In this document: in pieces, positions 44,347 through 53,107 of the stretch
Numbering within the stretch: position 1 is the first letter of the stretch
How the letters are laid out: the number at the start of each line of letters is the position of its first letter
NCBI GenBank assembly: GCA_965204715.1
Contig: OZ242009.1
Location: forward strand, 1,984,001 to 2,048,000
DNA from: CATOSP01 sp965204715
Lineage (GTDB): Bacteria; Chloroflexota; Dehalococcoidia; Lucifugimonadales; UBA3495
DNA length: 64,000 nucleotides
Reading direction: 5' to 3'
Made by a program: the position numbers and the translations under genes
Notes under the pieces: generated by a model
What the model was told of the DNA's origin: nothing
Databases searched by the model: none
The model's input: the letters and a program-made list of their open reading frames with translations, nothing else

Positions 44347-45111
44347 CTAGAGCAGCCGCAGGGTGGTTTCCGGTGCGGGGGCGGGTTCGATGCACTCGGG
44401 GCCGGAGTTTTTGACAGAGTTGACTGCGCCGGACACTATGTAGCAGGCCATCTCCTCGGAGGGTGCGGGGGCCAGGAGCGGCTCCAGGGTATCGGCTTCT
44501 TCCGTGAGCGGGTCTAGCCACAGGGGTTCGGTCTCCGGGGAGAGGATTACGGGCATCCGGTGGTGGACCGGGGCAATCAGGTCGTTGGCCTGGGTGGTGA
44601 CTATGCTGCAGGACCGGACAGTATCGCCCTCTGGCGATTTCCATGTTTCCCACAGCCCGGCGAAGGCGAAGGGCTGGCCAGACTTTAGGTGAAAGTAGGT
44701 CGGAATCCTCTGAATCCCGCGCAGATGCCGTGCCTTCTCTTCTTTGCGCCACTCGAAGAATCCGTCGGCCAACACCAGGCAGCGCCGACGCCGGAACGCG
44801 GCCCGGAAGGCCGGTTTGGTCGCGGCGGTCTCGCCTACGGCGTTGATCATCCGGTAGCCGGTCTTTGGGTAATTTGCCCGCGTATCAGCTTCTGAAACCC
44901 GCCCACCGCCCCGCGCATCAGCCGTGGCCCAGGAGGGGATGAGGCCCCAGCGCATCAGCCCGGCCCGCCGCTGCCCGTCGTTGACCACGGTAAGCACCTG
45001 CTGGCTGGGGGCGACGTTGTAGCTGGGCCGGTAGTCTTCGACGTGAGACTCGAACCCGAACCGAGCCTGTAGCTCGTCCATGTTGGCGGTGAGGGTGTAA
45101 CGTCCGCACAT
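44347..45111 (-). CDS. SOS-response-associated peptidase (SRAP; HMCES/YedK family)
   Basis: 254 residues starting MCGRYT, so Cys2 is exposed after Met removal and forms the thiazolidine link to abasic sites in ssDNA. The family motifs SYNVAPSQ, RWGLIPSW, DGFFEWRK and HHRMPVILSP are present. The usual NARSET motif reads INAVGETAATKPAFR: Arg and Ser are replaced, and about ten extra residues (DARGGGRVSEAD) precede it. The key Asn, Glu and His remain. ATG 45111 with GGGAG upstream. Likely in one transcript with the HAD gene. Confidence 0.9.
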   Translation of the reverse strand: MCGRYTLTANMDELQARFGFESHVEDYRPSYNVAPSQQVLTVVNDGQRRAGLMRWGLIPSWATADARGGGRVSEADTRANYPKTGYRMINAVGETAATKPAFRAAFRRRRCLVLADGFFEWRKEEKARHLRGIQRIPTYFHLKSGQPFAFAGLWETWKSPEGDTVRSCSIVTTQANDLIAPVHHRMPVILSPETEPLWLDPLTEEADTLEPLLAPAPSEEMACYIVSGAVNSVKNSGPECIEPAPAPETTLRLL

Positions 45112-45138
45112 GGCGCAGTCTCCCTTCAAGAGCGTTGG

Positions 45139-45801
45139 TCAGCCGGCGTTGGCCCTGGCCAGCAGAGCCGCGAGGGGCATGTCCGACAGGGCGTTGAGGC
45201 GCACGTCGGCGCGGTCCAGGGGAAGGTCTTTCGTCATCGGGTTGGGGACGGCAACGCAGAAGGCCCCGGCGTCCTTGGCCGCAGTCACGCCGTTGGCCGA
45301 GTCTTCGAGGACAAGGGTGTTGGCGGGCACGGTGCCCAGGGCGGCGGCGGTGAGCAGGTACAGTTCCGGGTCGGGTTTGACCCTGGCCACGTCGTCGGCG
45401 CACTTGACCGAATCGAAGTGCTGCCGCAACCCCCGGCTTTCCAGGTGGCCATCCACCCAGGCGTGGTTGGAACTGGACGCGACGGCCAGGCGCAGACCGA
45501 GGCGCTTGGCCTCGTGGATGTAGTCCACCACTCCGGGCAGCAGGGGGTTGGACTCGACGACCTCCACGTACCTGCGCCGTCTCTCCCGCATCAGGGAGTC
45601 GCAGTCAAACGTCTGGCCCGTCAGCTCTTCCAGCAGGCCGCAGACGTCCATGCGCCGGCTGCTGCCGCCGATGAACCGGGTCCACCAGTCCCGCTCCAAC
45701 TCGACACCGTGGCCCCGGAAGACTTCCTGCCAGGTGGCGAAGTCCGGTGTCTCGGTGTCGATTATCACCCCGTCGAAGTCAAATATCAGCGTGTCTATCA
45801 C
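45139..45801 (-). CDS. HAD-superfamily hydrolase (PGMB/phosphatase-like)
   Basis: About 220 residues from GTG 45801 (GTG 45813 is possible). DFDGVIIDTE is HAD motif I, VASSSNHAW motif II, and VKPDPELY with LEDSANGVTAA motif III/IV. The cap domain is the subfamily I C1 helical kind. Candidates are sugar phosphates (beta-phosphoglucomutase or phosphatase). No strong Shine-Dalgarno, so the start is uncertain. Confidence 0.88.
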   Translation of the reverse strand: MIDTLIFDFDGVIIDTETPDFATWQEVFRGHGVELERDWWTRFIGGSSRRMDVCGLLEELTGQTFDCDSLMRERRRRYVEVVESNPLLPGVVDYIHEAKRLGLRLAVASSSNHAWVDGHLESRGLRQHFDSVKCADDVARVKPDPELYLLTAAALGTVPANTLVLEDSANGVTAAKDAGAFCVAVPNPMTKDLPLDRADVRLNALSDMPLAALLARANAG

Positions 45802-45910
45802 AGGTACTGTCACCGGGTTGTGTGGGGCTGGCAAGGGAAAAATTTTGGTTTTCCGGTCAAGTATGGTAGTCCGTAGCCGACTGAGCGGACAAAACCGGAC
45901 ATTTCCCTGG

Positions 45911-46267
45911 TTAGTAGCGCAGCACGTTGGTCGGTACAAGGCGCTGAGCCACAGGGTCCACGGCAAGGGAAGCTTCCTCCAGGGACACTACGCCCAGCAG
46001 GCTGGGCTCGCCTTCTTCGGCGAATATCACCGGCGTGTGGAACTGCCGTCCCTCCAGTCTTATGACAGTTTCTCCTATATTCACCGGAGCGTTGCTTCCA
46101 TCCGCCAATTCCGCCTGGGCCGTACGCATTACCGGCACTCCCAGCCTTCGCAGCAGTCCCATGGGCATTGCCGTGAAGGTTGAGCCGGTGTCCACCGTGA
46201 CCTCGAGGTCCTCGAACACCTGCCCCTGGGGGTCTCCGACGGCTATGGTCACTTTTACCGTTCCCAT
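45911..46267 (-). CDS. Retropepsin-like aspartic protease
   Basis: 118 residues. VTVDTGSTFTAMP is the catalytic DTGS loop, ELADGSNAPVNIGETVI the flap, and PSLLGVVSLEEA the hydrophobic-hydrophobic-Gly motif of clan AA retropepsin-like proteins. A dimer would complete the active site. Role unknown. A second family member is at 63217. Confidence 0.85.
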   Translation of the reverse strand: MGTVKVTIAVGDPQGQVFEDLEVTVDTGSTFTAMPMGLLRRLGVPVMRTAQAELADGSNAPVNIGETVIRLEGRQFHTPVIFAEEGEPSLLGVVSLEEASLAVDPVAQRLVPTNVLRY

Positions 46268-46567
46268 GTCGTTTCTCCTGGATTTGCCCCATGTGCACTG
46301 CCGGGACAGGGATTTTTATTTTCCCTGACAATTGCGGACATTTCCGGTCAAATCCGGGCATTTTCACCCGTTCATGCCATTCCGGCGCGTTGGCCGGGTT
46401 GCGCGTGAACGGCACATGTCACGGCTGCGCCCTTCACGCCGTCCGTCCCCCGTGAAGATTATGATAGTGCAGTGCGACGGGGTTGGAAAGGGGCAAATGT
46501 CGGAGAGCCAGACCGGTTGAAAGCGGAGGCGCCACTCAGTCAAGACAGGGCAGCGTCGCGGTTGGTA

Positions 46568-46573
46568 TATAAT
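46568..46573 (+). promoter_or_regulatory. Candidate -10 box upstream of the methyltransferase pair
   Basis: A perfect TATAAT at 46568-46573, 42 bases before ATG 46616. No good -35 is visible. Confidence 0.35.
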
Positions 46574-46615
46574 CAGGGTCAGTGTCCCGGAACGTTGAAT
46601 AGAGGTGCGCGGGCC

Positions 46616-46918
46616 ATGCTTTACATGGTGTCCCTCAGTCACAGTCCCCAGCAGTGCCCCGGCGTGGCGGTGGAGATACGCGACCGGGCGCTGCTGATGG
46701 CGTCCACCATGACGGAAGTGCTGCAAAGCCACGGGTGCAGCTACCGGGGAGGCTGGGTCGGCAAGTCGTCCCACCAGACCTTCCTGGTGCTGGACGCGCC
46801 CGACGCCCACGCCGCGGACAGCGCCCTGGTTGACCTGGGGCTGGCGGTGTGGAACACGGCGGACATCTTCCCGGTCGTAACCCTGGAGGATGCCTTCGGC
46901 GGGCTGCCGGCGGATTAG
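46616..46918 (+). CDS. Small DUF3303-like protein upstream of the methyltransferase
   Basis: 100 residues from ATG 46616: MLYMVSLSHSPQQCPGVAVE, TEVLQSHGCSYRGGWVGKSS, FLVLDAPDAHAADSALVDLG. It is alpha+beta without transmembrane segments, similar in plan to DUF3303 (ferredoxin-like). It ends 22 bases before the methyltransferase and is likely cotranscribed. No function. Confidence 0.65.
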   Translation: MLYMVSLSHSPQQCPGVAVEIRDRALLMASTMTEVLQSHGCSYRGGWVGKSSHQTFLVLDAPDAHAADSALVDLGLAVWNTADIFPVVTLEDAFGGLPAD

Positions 46919-46940
46919 TCCAACCGGAGGAGGGGCGGAC

Positions 46941-49853
46941 ATGCCCAACCAGACCGAGCCGAATGCGAACAATGCCCTGGGAGACCTGCTCCGCGGCATG
47001 ATGCCTGGCAGCGAGGTACGCTCGGAGAACACCCAGACTTTCCCGGCCCACCCGGGGCAGCACGCGGACGTGCTGATAACCGCGCCGGGCCGGTCCTCGG
47101 TGGTGGTGGAGGCGGAGTACGAACCCGCTCCCGAGGCGGGGCAGGACGCCGCCGACCGGCTGGGACTGGCCGTAGCCGGCGAGTCCCGTACCGTCGAGGC
47201 GGCGATTGCGCTGCGCTATCCTGTCTCCGTGCGCGATGCCTACGACTTGGCGCAGGCCGTTGCCGATGCCCGCCTCTCCTATTGCGTGCTGTACGAGGAC
47301 GGCAGCCGCTTCCCCGAATCGGGCTGGCTGGAAGGCTCCGTAACCGACCTGGCCGACCTTGTCCGGCTGGTGTCCGTTCCCCAGAAGGAAGTGGACCGGG
47401 CGGCGGACACCCTACAGGACGGTATCGAGAGAGCGGCGGTCATCCTGGACGAACTGAAGGACATGGCCCCTGCCACAGCCCGGGAGATCACCCGGCTGCT
47501 GGGGATGTCCGACGTTCCGCAGACCCGCCGGATGGCCTGCGCCATCATGGCCAACGCACTGGTGTTCCACGAGCGCATCGCCGGGAAGCACGAGGGGGTG
47601 AAGCCGCTCAACCTGGTCTGCGGCCCGGAAGTAGCCAACCCGCAGGCCGAGACACTGGCGGCCTGGGCCGTGATTCTGAAAATCAACTACTGGCCCATTT
47701 TCGCCATCGCCAGGGACATTCTGGGGCAGCTTGATTCCGGCCACGCGAGCCAGGTACTGGCCGTGCTGCACGACACCGCCCAGCAGGTACAGTCCGCGGG
47801 AGTGACCCATGCCCATGACCTGACCGGTCGCATCTTCCAGCGGCTCATCGCCGACCGGAAGTACCTGGCCACCTTCTACACCCGGCCCGAGTCGGCGGCC
47901 CTGCTGGCGCGGCTGGCGGTGGCCAAGCTGGAGGGGGTGGACTGGGCCGACGCCAGGGCAATCGGCAGGCTGCGGGTCGGCGACTTCGCCTGCGGCACCG
48001 GGGCGCTGCTGTCGGCGGTGTACGAGCAGGTGGCCGCCCGCCACCAGCGGGCCGGGGGAGACCTGGCCGCGCTGCACCCGGTGATGATGGAGGAAGTGCT
48101 TTACGGCTGCGACGTGATGCCCTCGGCGGTCCACATCACCAGCGCGACTCTCTCCGGCGTCCAGCCCGACGTGACCTTCAACAAGTCACGCATCTACACC
48201 ATGCCCTACGGACGCCAGTCGGACGGCATGGTCAGCATTGGCTCGCTGGAACTGTTGCAGCCCTCCCAGGTGCTCACCCTGTTCAACACCAACGACCCGG
48301 CCCTGCGCACCGGCAGTGTGGGCGAGGAGACCGCCGCCCAGATCAACGTCGATATACCCGATGGGACCTTTGACATTGTGATAATGAACCCGCCGTTTAC
48401 GCGGAACACAGGGATGGAGGCAGAGAAGGTCGGTGTATTCAACCCCGCTTTCGCCGCCTTCGATGCGAGTAATGATGATCAGCAAGCTATGGGGAAACGG
48501 CTAACAACGCTGAAAAAGGGGACGTGCTACCACGGGAATGCCGGGATAGCATCGGCATTCGCAGCGTTAGGTCACAAGAAACTCAAGTCCGGCGGTGTGA
48601 TGGCCCTTGTGTTGCCGCTGTCGGCGGCTTCCGGGTTGGCCTGGCAGAGTTTCCGGGAGATGCTGGTCAACTATTACACGGATTTGACCGTTCTCAGTCT
48701 CGCTGACGCAAACAATGATGATCTGTCCTTCTCGGCCGACACCGGCATGGCGGAATGCCTGATTATTGGGCGCAAGCTCGGCGGAACTGAAGAGACTACA
48801 CGGCGAGCGGACTTCGTATCGTTGAACAATCGTGCCCAAGGGTTTGCCGATGCTGCTGCCATTGCAAAGGGGGTTTTGGAAACCAGCAATAAACGCGGAA
48901 TCGAAGACGGGCCTTATGGGGGAGTGAATCTACCAATAGGCGATGAAGTGGCCGGTGAGGCGCTGGCCGTAGAGTTAATAGGCGGAGAGACTTGGAACTG
49001 TGTGCGGTTACGAGACTATGCCCTCGCGCAGACCGCCCACCTTCTGGCTCAATGCAGGCTGTGGTTGCCCGGCAGTCCGTCGAGTGTTGAACTGCCAGTG
49101 GTTCCTCTAACCGACACGGGAAAACTTGGCTTCTACCATCTCGACATTAACGGACCGCCGCCACGAAGCGGAGCGCCGCCACGGGGTCCATTCACCAATG
49201 GCCCGCCTAGTCCAACCGCTACCTACCCATGCCTTTGGAATCACGATGCTGAGAAGGAAGTGCTCATGGTCTGCGAACCGGACTCGCAGTTAGCCGTCCG
49301 GTCTGGTATGGAGACAAAGGCTGCTACCGTGTGGGCGACCGCCAGCCGCTCCCACCTGAATCGTGATTTCAGGTTTAACTCCCAGCCACTTTCAGCGGCG
49401 TTCACCGGGCGGGAAAGTATAGGAGGCCATGCTTGGCCTAACGTGACATTCGATGACAAGCGTTTTGATTTCGCGTTTACGATTTGGGGCAACTGCACAT
49501 TGGGACTTCTCATGTACTGGTGGCATTCTAATAGGCAACAATCTGGCCGAGGCAGGACTACAATCCGCGCTGCCGACTCCCTCCTCGTCCTGGACTTTCA
49601 CGCCCTGAGCGATGAGCAACTGGCCACCGCGGAGGACATCTTCAACGACTTCCGGGACCGGGAGTTGAAGCCCGCCTACCTGGCCGACGCGGACCCCAAC
49701 CGCGCCCTGCTGGACCGGCGGGTTGTCTGCGATTTGCTGGGTCTGGACGAAAGCGTTTACGAGGGGGTGAGGAGGCTGGCGGCGAAGTGGTGCGCGGAAC
49801 CCTCGGTCCACGGGGGCAAGGCGCGGCCCAGGGATGCGGAGCTGGTGGTGTAG
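46941..49853 (+). CDS. Large N6-adenine DNA methyltransferase, probable type IIG-like R-M fusion
   Basis: 970 residues from ATG 46941 (AGGAGG upstream). Residues about 40-60 read HADVLITAPGRSSVVVEAEY, a PD-(D/E)xK-like patch (D43, E57, E59). A helical linker follows. The methyltransferase has DFACGTGALL at residue 348 (SAM motif I) and NPPF at 483-486 (motif IV), the adenine-N6 catalytic set. From about residue 475 to 870 the DNA is less GC-rich, which is where a target-recognition region would lie. The gene ends in a dispersed repeat (49790-49853) that supplies the terminal residues. No separate specificity or restriction gene adjoins. Confidence 0.85.
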   Translation: MPNQTEPNANNALGDLLRGMMPGSEVRSENTQTFPAHPGQHADVLITAPGRSSVVVEAEYEPAPEAGQDAADRLGLAVAGESRTVEAAIALRYPVSVRDAYDLAQAVADARLSYCVLYEDGSRFPESGWLEGSVTDLADLVRLVSVPQKEVDRAADTLQDGIERAAVILDELKDMAPATAREITRLLGMSDVPQTRRMACAIMANALVFHERIAGKHEGVKPLNLVCGPEVANPQAETLAAWAVILKINYWPIFAIARDILGQLDSGHASQVLAVLHDTAQQVQSAGVTHAHDLTGRIFQRLIADRKYLATFYTRPESAALLARLAVAKLEGVDWADARAIGRLRVGDFACGTGALLSAVYEQVAARHQRAGGDLAALHPVMMEEVLYGCDVMPSAVHITSATLSGVQPDVTFNKSRIYTMPYGRQSDGMVSIGSLELLQPSQVLTLFNTNDPALRTGSVGEETAAQINVDIPDGTFDIVIMNPPFTRNTGMEAEKVGVFNPAFAAFDASNDDQQAMGKRLTTLKKGTCYHGNAGIASAFAALGHKKLKSGGVMALVLPLSAASGLAWQSFREMLVNYYTDLTVLSLADANNDDLSFSADTGMAECLIIGRKLGGTEETTRRADFVSLNNRAQGFADAAAIAKGVLETSNKRGIEDGPYGGVNLPIGDEVAGEALAVELIGGETWNCVRLRDYALAQTAHLLAQCRLWLPGSPSSVELPVVPLTDTGKLGFYHLDINGPPPRSGAPPRGPFTNGPPSPTATYPCLWNHDAEKEVLMVCEPDSQLAVRSGMETKAATVWATASRSHLNRDFRFNSQPLSAAFTGRESIGGHAWPNVTFDDKRFDFAFTIWGNCTLGLLMYWWHSNRQQSGRGRTTIRAADSLLVLDFHALSDEQLATAEDIFNDFRDRELKPAYLADADPNRALLDRRVVCDLLGLDESVYEGVRRLAAKWCAEPSVHGGKARPRDAELVV
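49790..49853 (+). repeat. Dispersed repeat, copy 1 (encodes the methyltransferase C-terminus)
   Basis: Starts GTGCGCGGAACCCTCGG and ends TGGTGGTGTAG. It is closely related to 50469-50565 and 51071-51166; in this copy it is translated as SVHGGKARPRDAELVV. Confidence 0.7.
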
Positions 49854-49919
49854 GCCGGGGGATGAAGTGTACCTCCGTTCTTGGGAGTGCTAGGATAAGG
49901 GGAACCTGGAGGACCGAAG

Positions 49920-50411
49920 ATGATTGACGCTGCAACCCTGCAAGCCTTTGCCGCGGTGTGCGCGATGCTGTTGGCGGGTCTGGCCGCCATCTGCGGCTGG
50001 GTATATTGGCATATCAGCGGCATGGAACGCCGAATGAACGCCCGGATGGACCGCATAGAGGACCGGATGGAGCACATAACCGAGCAGATGGTGCGCATGG
50101 AAGAGAAGTTTACCGACCGAATGGTGCGCATGGAAGAACGGTTTACCGACCGGATGGTGCGCATGGAAGAGCAGTTTACCGACCGGATGGTGCGCATGGA
50201 AGAGCAGTTTACCGACCGCATGGACCGCATGACCGAGCAGATGGAGCGTATGGAAGAACGGTCTACCGACCGGATGGAGCGCATGGAACAGCGGTTGACT
50301 GAGCGGATGGACCAACAGCACCGGGAGGTCCTGTCGTTGCTGGAAGGCCATATCCACGCCGACGGGTCGCCCGCCGTGTTCCGCCGAGTGACTCCCGCGG
50401 CCGACGGCTAG
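49920..50411 (+). CDS. Membrane-anchored coiled-coil protein with 11-residue repeats
   Basis: 163 residues. One helix at about 8-29 (LQAFAAVCAMLLAGLAAICG) is followed by a long coiled coil: four copies of an 11-residue unit MVRMEExFTDR, then degenerate units, ending in a short polar tail. The 33-bp DNA repeat is 50088-50219. Such proteins act as spacers or scaffolds at the inner membrane. It has the look of a Tsr-like or sensor-like stalk, but no second domain. No function is recognised. Confidence 0.7.
   Translation: MIDAATLQAFAAVCAMLLAGLAAICGWVYWHISGMERRMNARMDRIEDRMEHITEQMVRMEEKFTDRMVRMEERFTDRMVRMEEQFTDRMVRMEEQFTDRMDRMTEQMERMEERSTDRMERMEQRLTERMDQQHREVLSLLEGHIHADGSPAVFRRVTPAADG
50088..50219 (+). 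repeat. Four tandem 33-bp coding repeats
   Basis: Units start at 50088, 50121, 50154 and 50187, each beginning ATGGTGCGCATGGAAGA. They encode the hendecad coiled coil and differ at few positions, suggesting recent expansion. Confidence 0.85.
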
Positions 50412-50468
50412 GCGGCCCCGGGCCCCGGCAGCTGCCGCTCTCTTTCCCCGAGGCTTTTCTCTGGCGCT

Positions 50469-50565
50469 CAATGAGGCTGCGCTCATAGCGTCTGCGTATG
50501 TGCCGGACCCTCGGCCCACGAGGGCAAGACCCGGCCCAGGGGTGTGAGGTTGGTGGTGTAGGGGT
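50469..50565. repeat. Dispersed repeat, copy 2
   Basis: About 97 bases, starting CAATGAGGCTGCGCTCATAG and ending GGTGGTGTAGGGGT. It is similar along its length to copy 3 (51071) and in its second half to copy 1. It lies in a non-coding stretch. Confidence 0.7.
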
Positions 50566-50588
50566 TGGGCGTTGTCAACAGTGCCTGT

Positions 50589-50801
50589 TTATCTGCTTGG
50601 CAAGGCTCTCCCGGTGATGAACCCTGCTGCTCCGCCCAGTGCAGCTTTGACCATCAGGTCGGACTGGTTGACCAGATGTTTCTGAGCCGGGGTAAGTTGT
50701 TCTTCCGTAACCGGGGAGAGCCAGATTAGTACGCCGATGCCTAGACCGATAAGGCTGACCAGTACCCCGAGACCGCAGATTGTGGTGAAAATGTCTCGCA
50801 T
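50589..50801 (-). CDS. Small two-span membrane protein
   Basis: 70 residues: helix 1 about 8-29 (ICGLGVLVSLIGLGIGVLIW), a polar loop (EEQLTPAQKHLVNQSDLM), then helix 2 in KAALGGAAGFITGRAL. ATG 50801 lies 2 bases after the stop of the upstream small gene, so it is translationally coupled. No family recognised. Confidence 0.6.
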   Translation of the reverse strand: MRDIFTTICGLGVLVSLIGLGIGVLIWLSPVTEEQLTPAQKHLVNQSDLMVKAALGGAAGFITGRALPSR

Positions 50802-50803
50802 AA

Positions 50804-50947
50804 CTATTCGGTACGATCGCGGGTCTGGCTGTCTGGGCCTTCGGAACGCGGACGCAGGGAATATATCAATCCGCTAATGCTCACCAAGAGCAGGATTGAT
50901 GAGGCCGTCACCACTATCATCCCAAGAATGGGGGCATACGATTCCAT
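50804..50947 (-). CDS. Small single-span membrane protein
   Basis: 47 residues from ATG 50947 with GGGAGG 7 bases upstream. One helix (ILGMIVVTASSILLLVSISG) with a polar tail (LRPRSEGPDSQTRDRTE). It forms a pair with the gene at 50589. Function unknown. Confidence 0.6.
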   Translation of the reverse strand: MESYAPILGMIVVTASSILLLVSISGLIYSLRPRSEGPDSQTRDRTE

Positions 50948-51070
50948 TGCTTGCCTCCCGCTGTCTGTCCAGCATCCGGGTTCATGCACCTGCCAAGTTA
51001 CCATCCTCGTCTGTGCGTTGACAATGGCGCAGCGTCAGCAGCAACATCGTGGCCTTCCCTGTTGCTGGTA

Positions 51071-51166
51071 CAATGGGGCCGCGCCCATAGCTTCTGCGCG
51101 TGCGCGGACCCCTCGACCCACGGGGGCAAGGCGCGGCTCAGGGATGCGAAGCCGGTGATGTAGGGG
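51071..51166. repeat. Dispersed repeat, copy 3
   Basis: About 96 bases, starting CAATGGGGCCGCGCCCATAG and ending GGTGATGTAGGGGC. In one frame it encodes STHGGKARLRDAKPVM, similar to the methyltransferase C-terminus. Confidence 0.7.
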
Positions 51167-51238
51167 CAGTCTTCCGGGACGTTCTCCCGGTGAAGTTCAT
51201 AGTCCAATCAACAGACCGGTAATAAGGAAGGTGAGCAA

Positions 51239-51985
51239 ATGAGCAGTCTGGAATGGCTTGGCGACAGCGTGGCCGAGGGACAGGTGGTGGAGCGGGAGTT
51301 CGTGGTTACGTCCGGGAACGGGCCTGTGCCCGGTGTGGCCTGGATGCCGGAAGACGTGGAGAAGCCCCTGCCCCTGGTGCTGTTCGGTCACGGCGGCAGC
51401 GGCCACAAGCGGGTCTCAAGGGCGGTGATGCTGGGACGCAGGCTGGCGGGCGTGTCCCAGTTTGCTATGGTGGCCATCGACGGCCCGGCCCACGGCGGGC
51501 GGCAGGGACCGGAGTTGCAGGACCTGTACGCGGAGAAGGGCTTCGACAACGTAATCGACGGCATGGTCGATGACTGGATGGCTACGCTGGCATCCTTCTC
51601 GGAGATGGACTTCATCGACGCAGAGCGGGTTGGCTACGCCGGTTTCTCAATGGGGTGCCGGTTCGGGCTGCCCTTCGTGGCCGAGGCGGGGGACAAGCTG
51701 CGCTGCGCCGCCCTGGGGAAGAACGCCCTGGAGCGAAGGGAACAGACCGACGGCAACGATGCCCTGGGAGACCGGTTCCGCAGGGACGCGCCCAATGTCC
51801 ATGTCCCGGTGCTGTTCCACATGCAATGGGACGATGAGCTTTTCTCCAGGGAGTCCCAGAGCGACCTGTTCGACCTGATAGGTTCCGAGGACAAGCGGAT
51901 GGTATGCTACATGGGTCCCCACGGCAGGTCGTCGCCCGAGGCCGTGGACGACTGGTGCCGGTTCCTGGAGAGGCACCTGCGTTAG
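51239..51985 (+). CDS. Alpha/beta hydrolase (dienelactone-hydrolase-like)
   Basis: 248 residues. LVLFGHGGSGHKR is the oxyanion loop, GYAGFSMGCRFGLP the nucleophile elbow, WDDELFSRESQ the acid region and MGPHGRSSPEA the His. The substrate is unknown; relatives cleave lactones or esters. AAGGAAGGTGAG precedes the ATG. The gene is 51 bases before the DapA-like gene. Confidence 0.88.
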   Translation: MSSLEWLGDSVAEGQVVEREFVVTSGNGPVPGVAWMPEDVEKPLPLVLFGHGGSGHKRVSRAVMLGRRLAGVSQFAMVAIDGPAHGGRQGPELQDLYAEKGFDNVIDGMVDDWMATLASFSEMDFIDAERVGYAGFSMGCRFGLPFVAEAGDKLRCAALGKNALERREQTDGNDALGDRFRRDAPNVHVPVLFHMQWDDELFSRESQSDLFDLIGSEDKRMVCYMGPHGRSSPEAVDDWCRFLERHLR

Positions 51986-52036
51986 CAGTGCTGGCGGCCA
52001 ATTCACCCAGATTCAAGATTAGAGGTATGGAAAGGC

Positions 52037-52966
52037 ATGGCTGACAAGGAAATCCGAGGAGTAATCGTCCCGATTCTTACCCCGATGCACCGGACTGAGA
52101 CCGTGGATGTGTCGTCATTGCGGCGGCTGGTCAACTACCTGATCGACAGCGGGGTGCATGGAATCTGGGCCTCCGGGACCACCGGGGAGTTCGGGTCCCT
52201 GTCCGACGAGGAGCGTCTCAAGAGCATCGAGACAGTGGTGGACGAGGTGGCAGGCCGCGTCCCAATCATCGGCAACGTCTCCGGCGCAAGCACCCAGCTA
52301 TCCCTGAACATGGCCCGGGAGGTGCAGGAGATGGGGCTGGACGGGGTGGCCGTGACTCCGCCCTACTACTACCCCAACTCCCAGGACGAACTGCTGGCCC
52401 ACTACCGGCACATCAGCGACGGTATTGGCGGACCGCTGTGGGTCTACAACATTCCGCAGACGGTGAAGACAGCGGTGGCCCCCGGTACCATCGCCACGCT
52501 GGCCTATGAGCGCACAGTGGTCGGGGTCAAGGACAGTTCCGGCGCCGGAGAGTTGCTGGCCGAGCTCAACATCCTCTGCGAGCAGGGTGATATTCCGCTG
52601 CTGCGGTTCCTGGGCACCGTGTTCCGCATCACCAACGCGGGCGGCGTGGGGGTGGATGGCGTGATTCCCGGCATCGCCAACCTGGTGCCCGAAGCCTCGG
52701 CCCGCGGCTGGGAAGCCGGAGAGGCGGGGGACGCCGCCACCGTCCGGGAGTGCAACGCCAAGCTGCTGATTGCCGGGAAGATCGCCACGCTCTCCAGGGG
52801 AGGCAGCGCCAACGCCGCCAGTTTCGCGGGGATGAAGTCTGCCCTGAAGATGATGGGCATCCTGGACAGCGACACCGTTTCCCGCCCCCTGCGCCCGTTG
52901 ACCGAGGAGGAGAAGCAGGGGATCCCAGCCATCCTGGAGGAACTGGGACTGGCCAACGGAAGTTAA
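52037..52966 (+). CDS. Dihydrodipicolinate synthase/N-acetylneuraminate lyase family protein
   Basis: 309 residues, TIM barrel. GVIVPILTPMHRTETVD, WASGTTGEFGSLSDEERL (GTTGE motif), YNIPQTVKT (catalytic Tyr), and VVGVKDSSGAGELL with the Schiff-base Lys. The family makes or breaks C-C bonds with pyruvate. Absence of lysine genes nearby and presence of transporter and oxidoreductases suggest a catabolic aldolase rather than DapA itself; substrate unknown. ATG 52037 with GGAAAGG upstream. Confidence 0.9.
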   Translation: MADKEIRGVIVPILTPMHRTETVDVSSLRRLVNYLIDSGVHGIWASGTTGEFGSLSDEERLKSIETVVDEVAGRVPIIGNVSGASTQLSLNMAREVQEMGLDGVAVTPPYYYPNSQDELLAHYRHISDGIGGPLWVYNIPQTVKTAVAPGTIATLAYERTVVGVKDSSGAGELLAELNILCEQGDIPLLRFLGTVFRITNAGGVGVDGVIPGIANLVPEASARGWEAGEAGDAATVRECNAKLLIAGKIATLSRGGSANAASFAGMKSALKMMGILDSDTVSRPLRPLTEEEKQGIPAILEELGLANGS

Positions 52967-53010
52967 CTGTCATCGCGGATTCTTTCGGTCGGTCTTGCAT
53001 TTGGATGAGG

Positions 53011-53036
53011 ATGGGGCCCGTAGCGGCCCCGTCTTC
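53011..53036 (+). terminator. Terminator-like hairpin
   Basis: ATGGGGCC (53011-53018) and GGCCCCGT (53025-53032) form an 8-bp stem with one G-T pair, followed by CTTC. The T tract is weak. Confidence 0.4.
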
Positions 53037-53107
53037 ATGTTAGATGGGGAGGATAAGGCGCGAGACGGACGGGAAGTAGCGGGAATTTCTCACACCAGCG
53101 GGGGTAA

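Noticed and set aside
50088..50219. CRISPR-like regular repeats
   Set aside because: The 33-bp units are contiguous without spacers and encode an 11-residue coiled-coil repeat.
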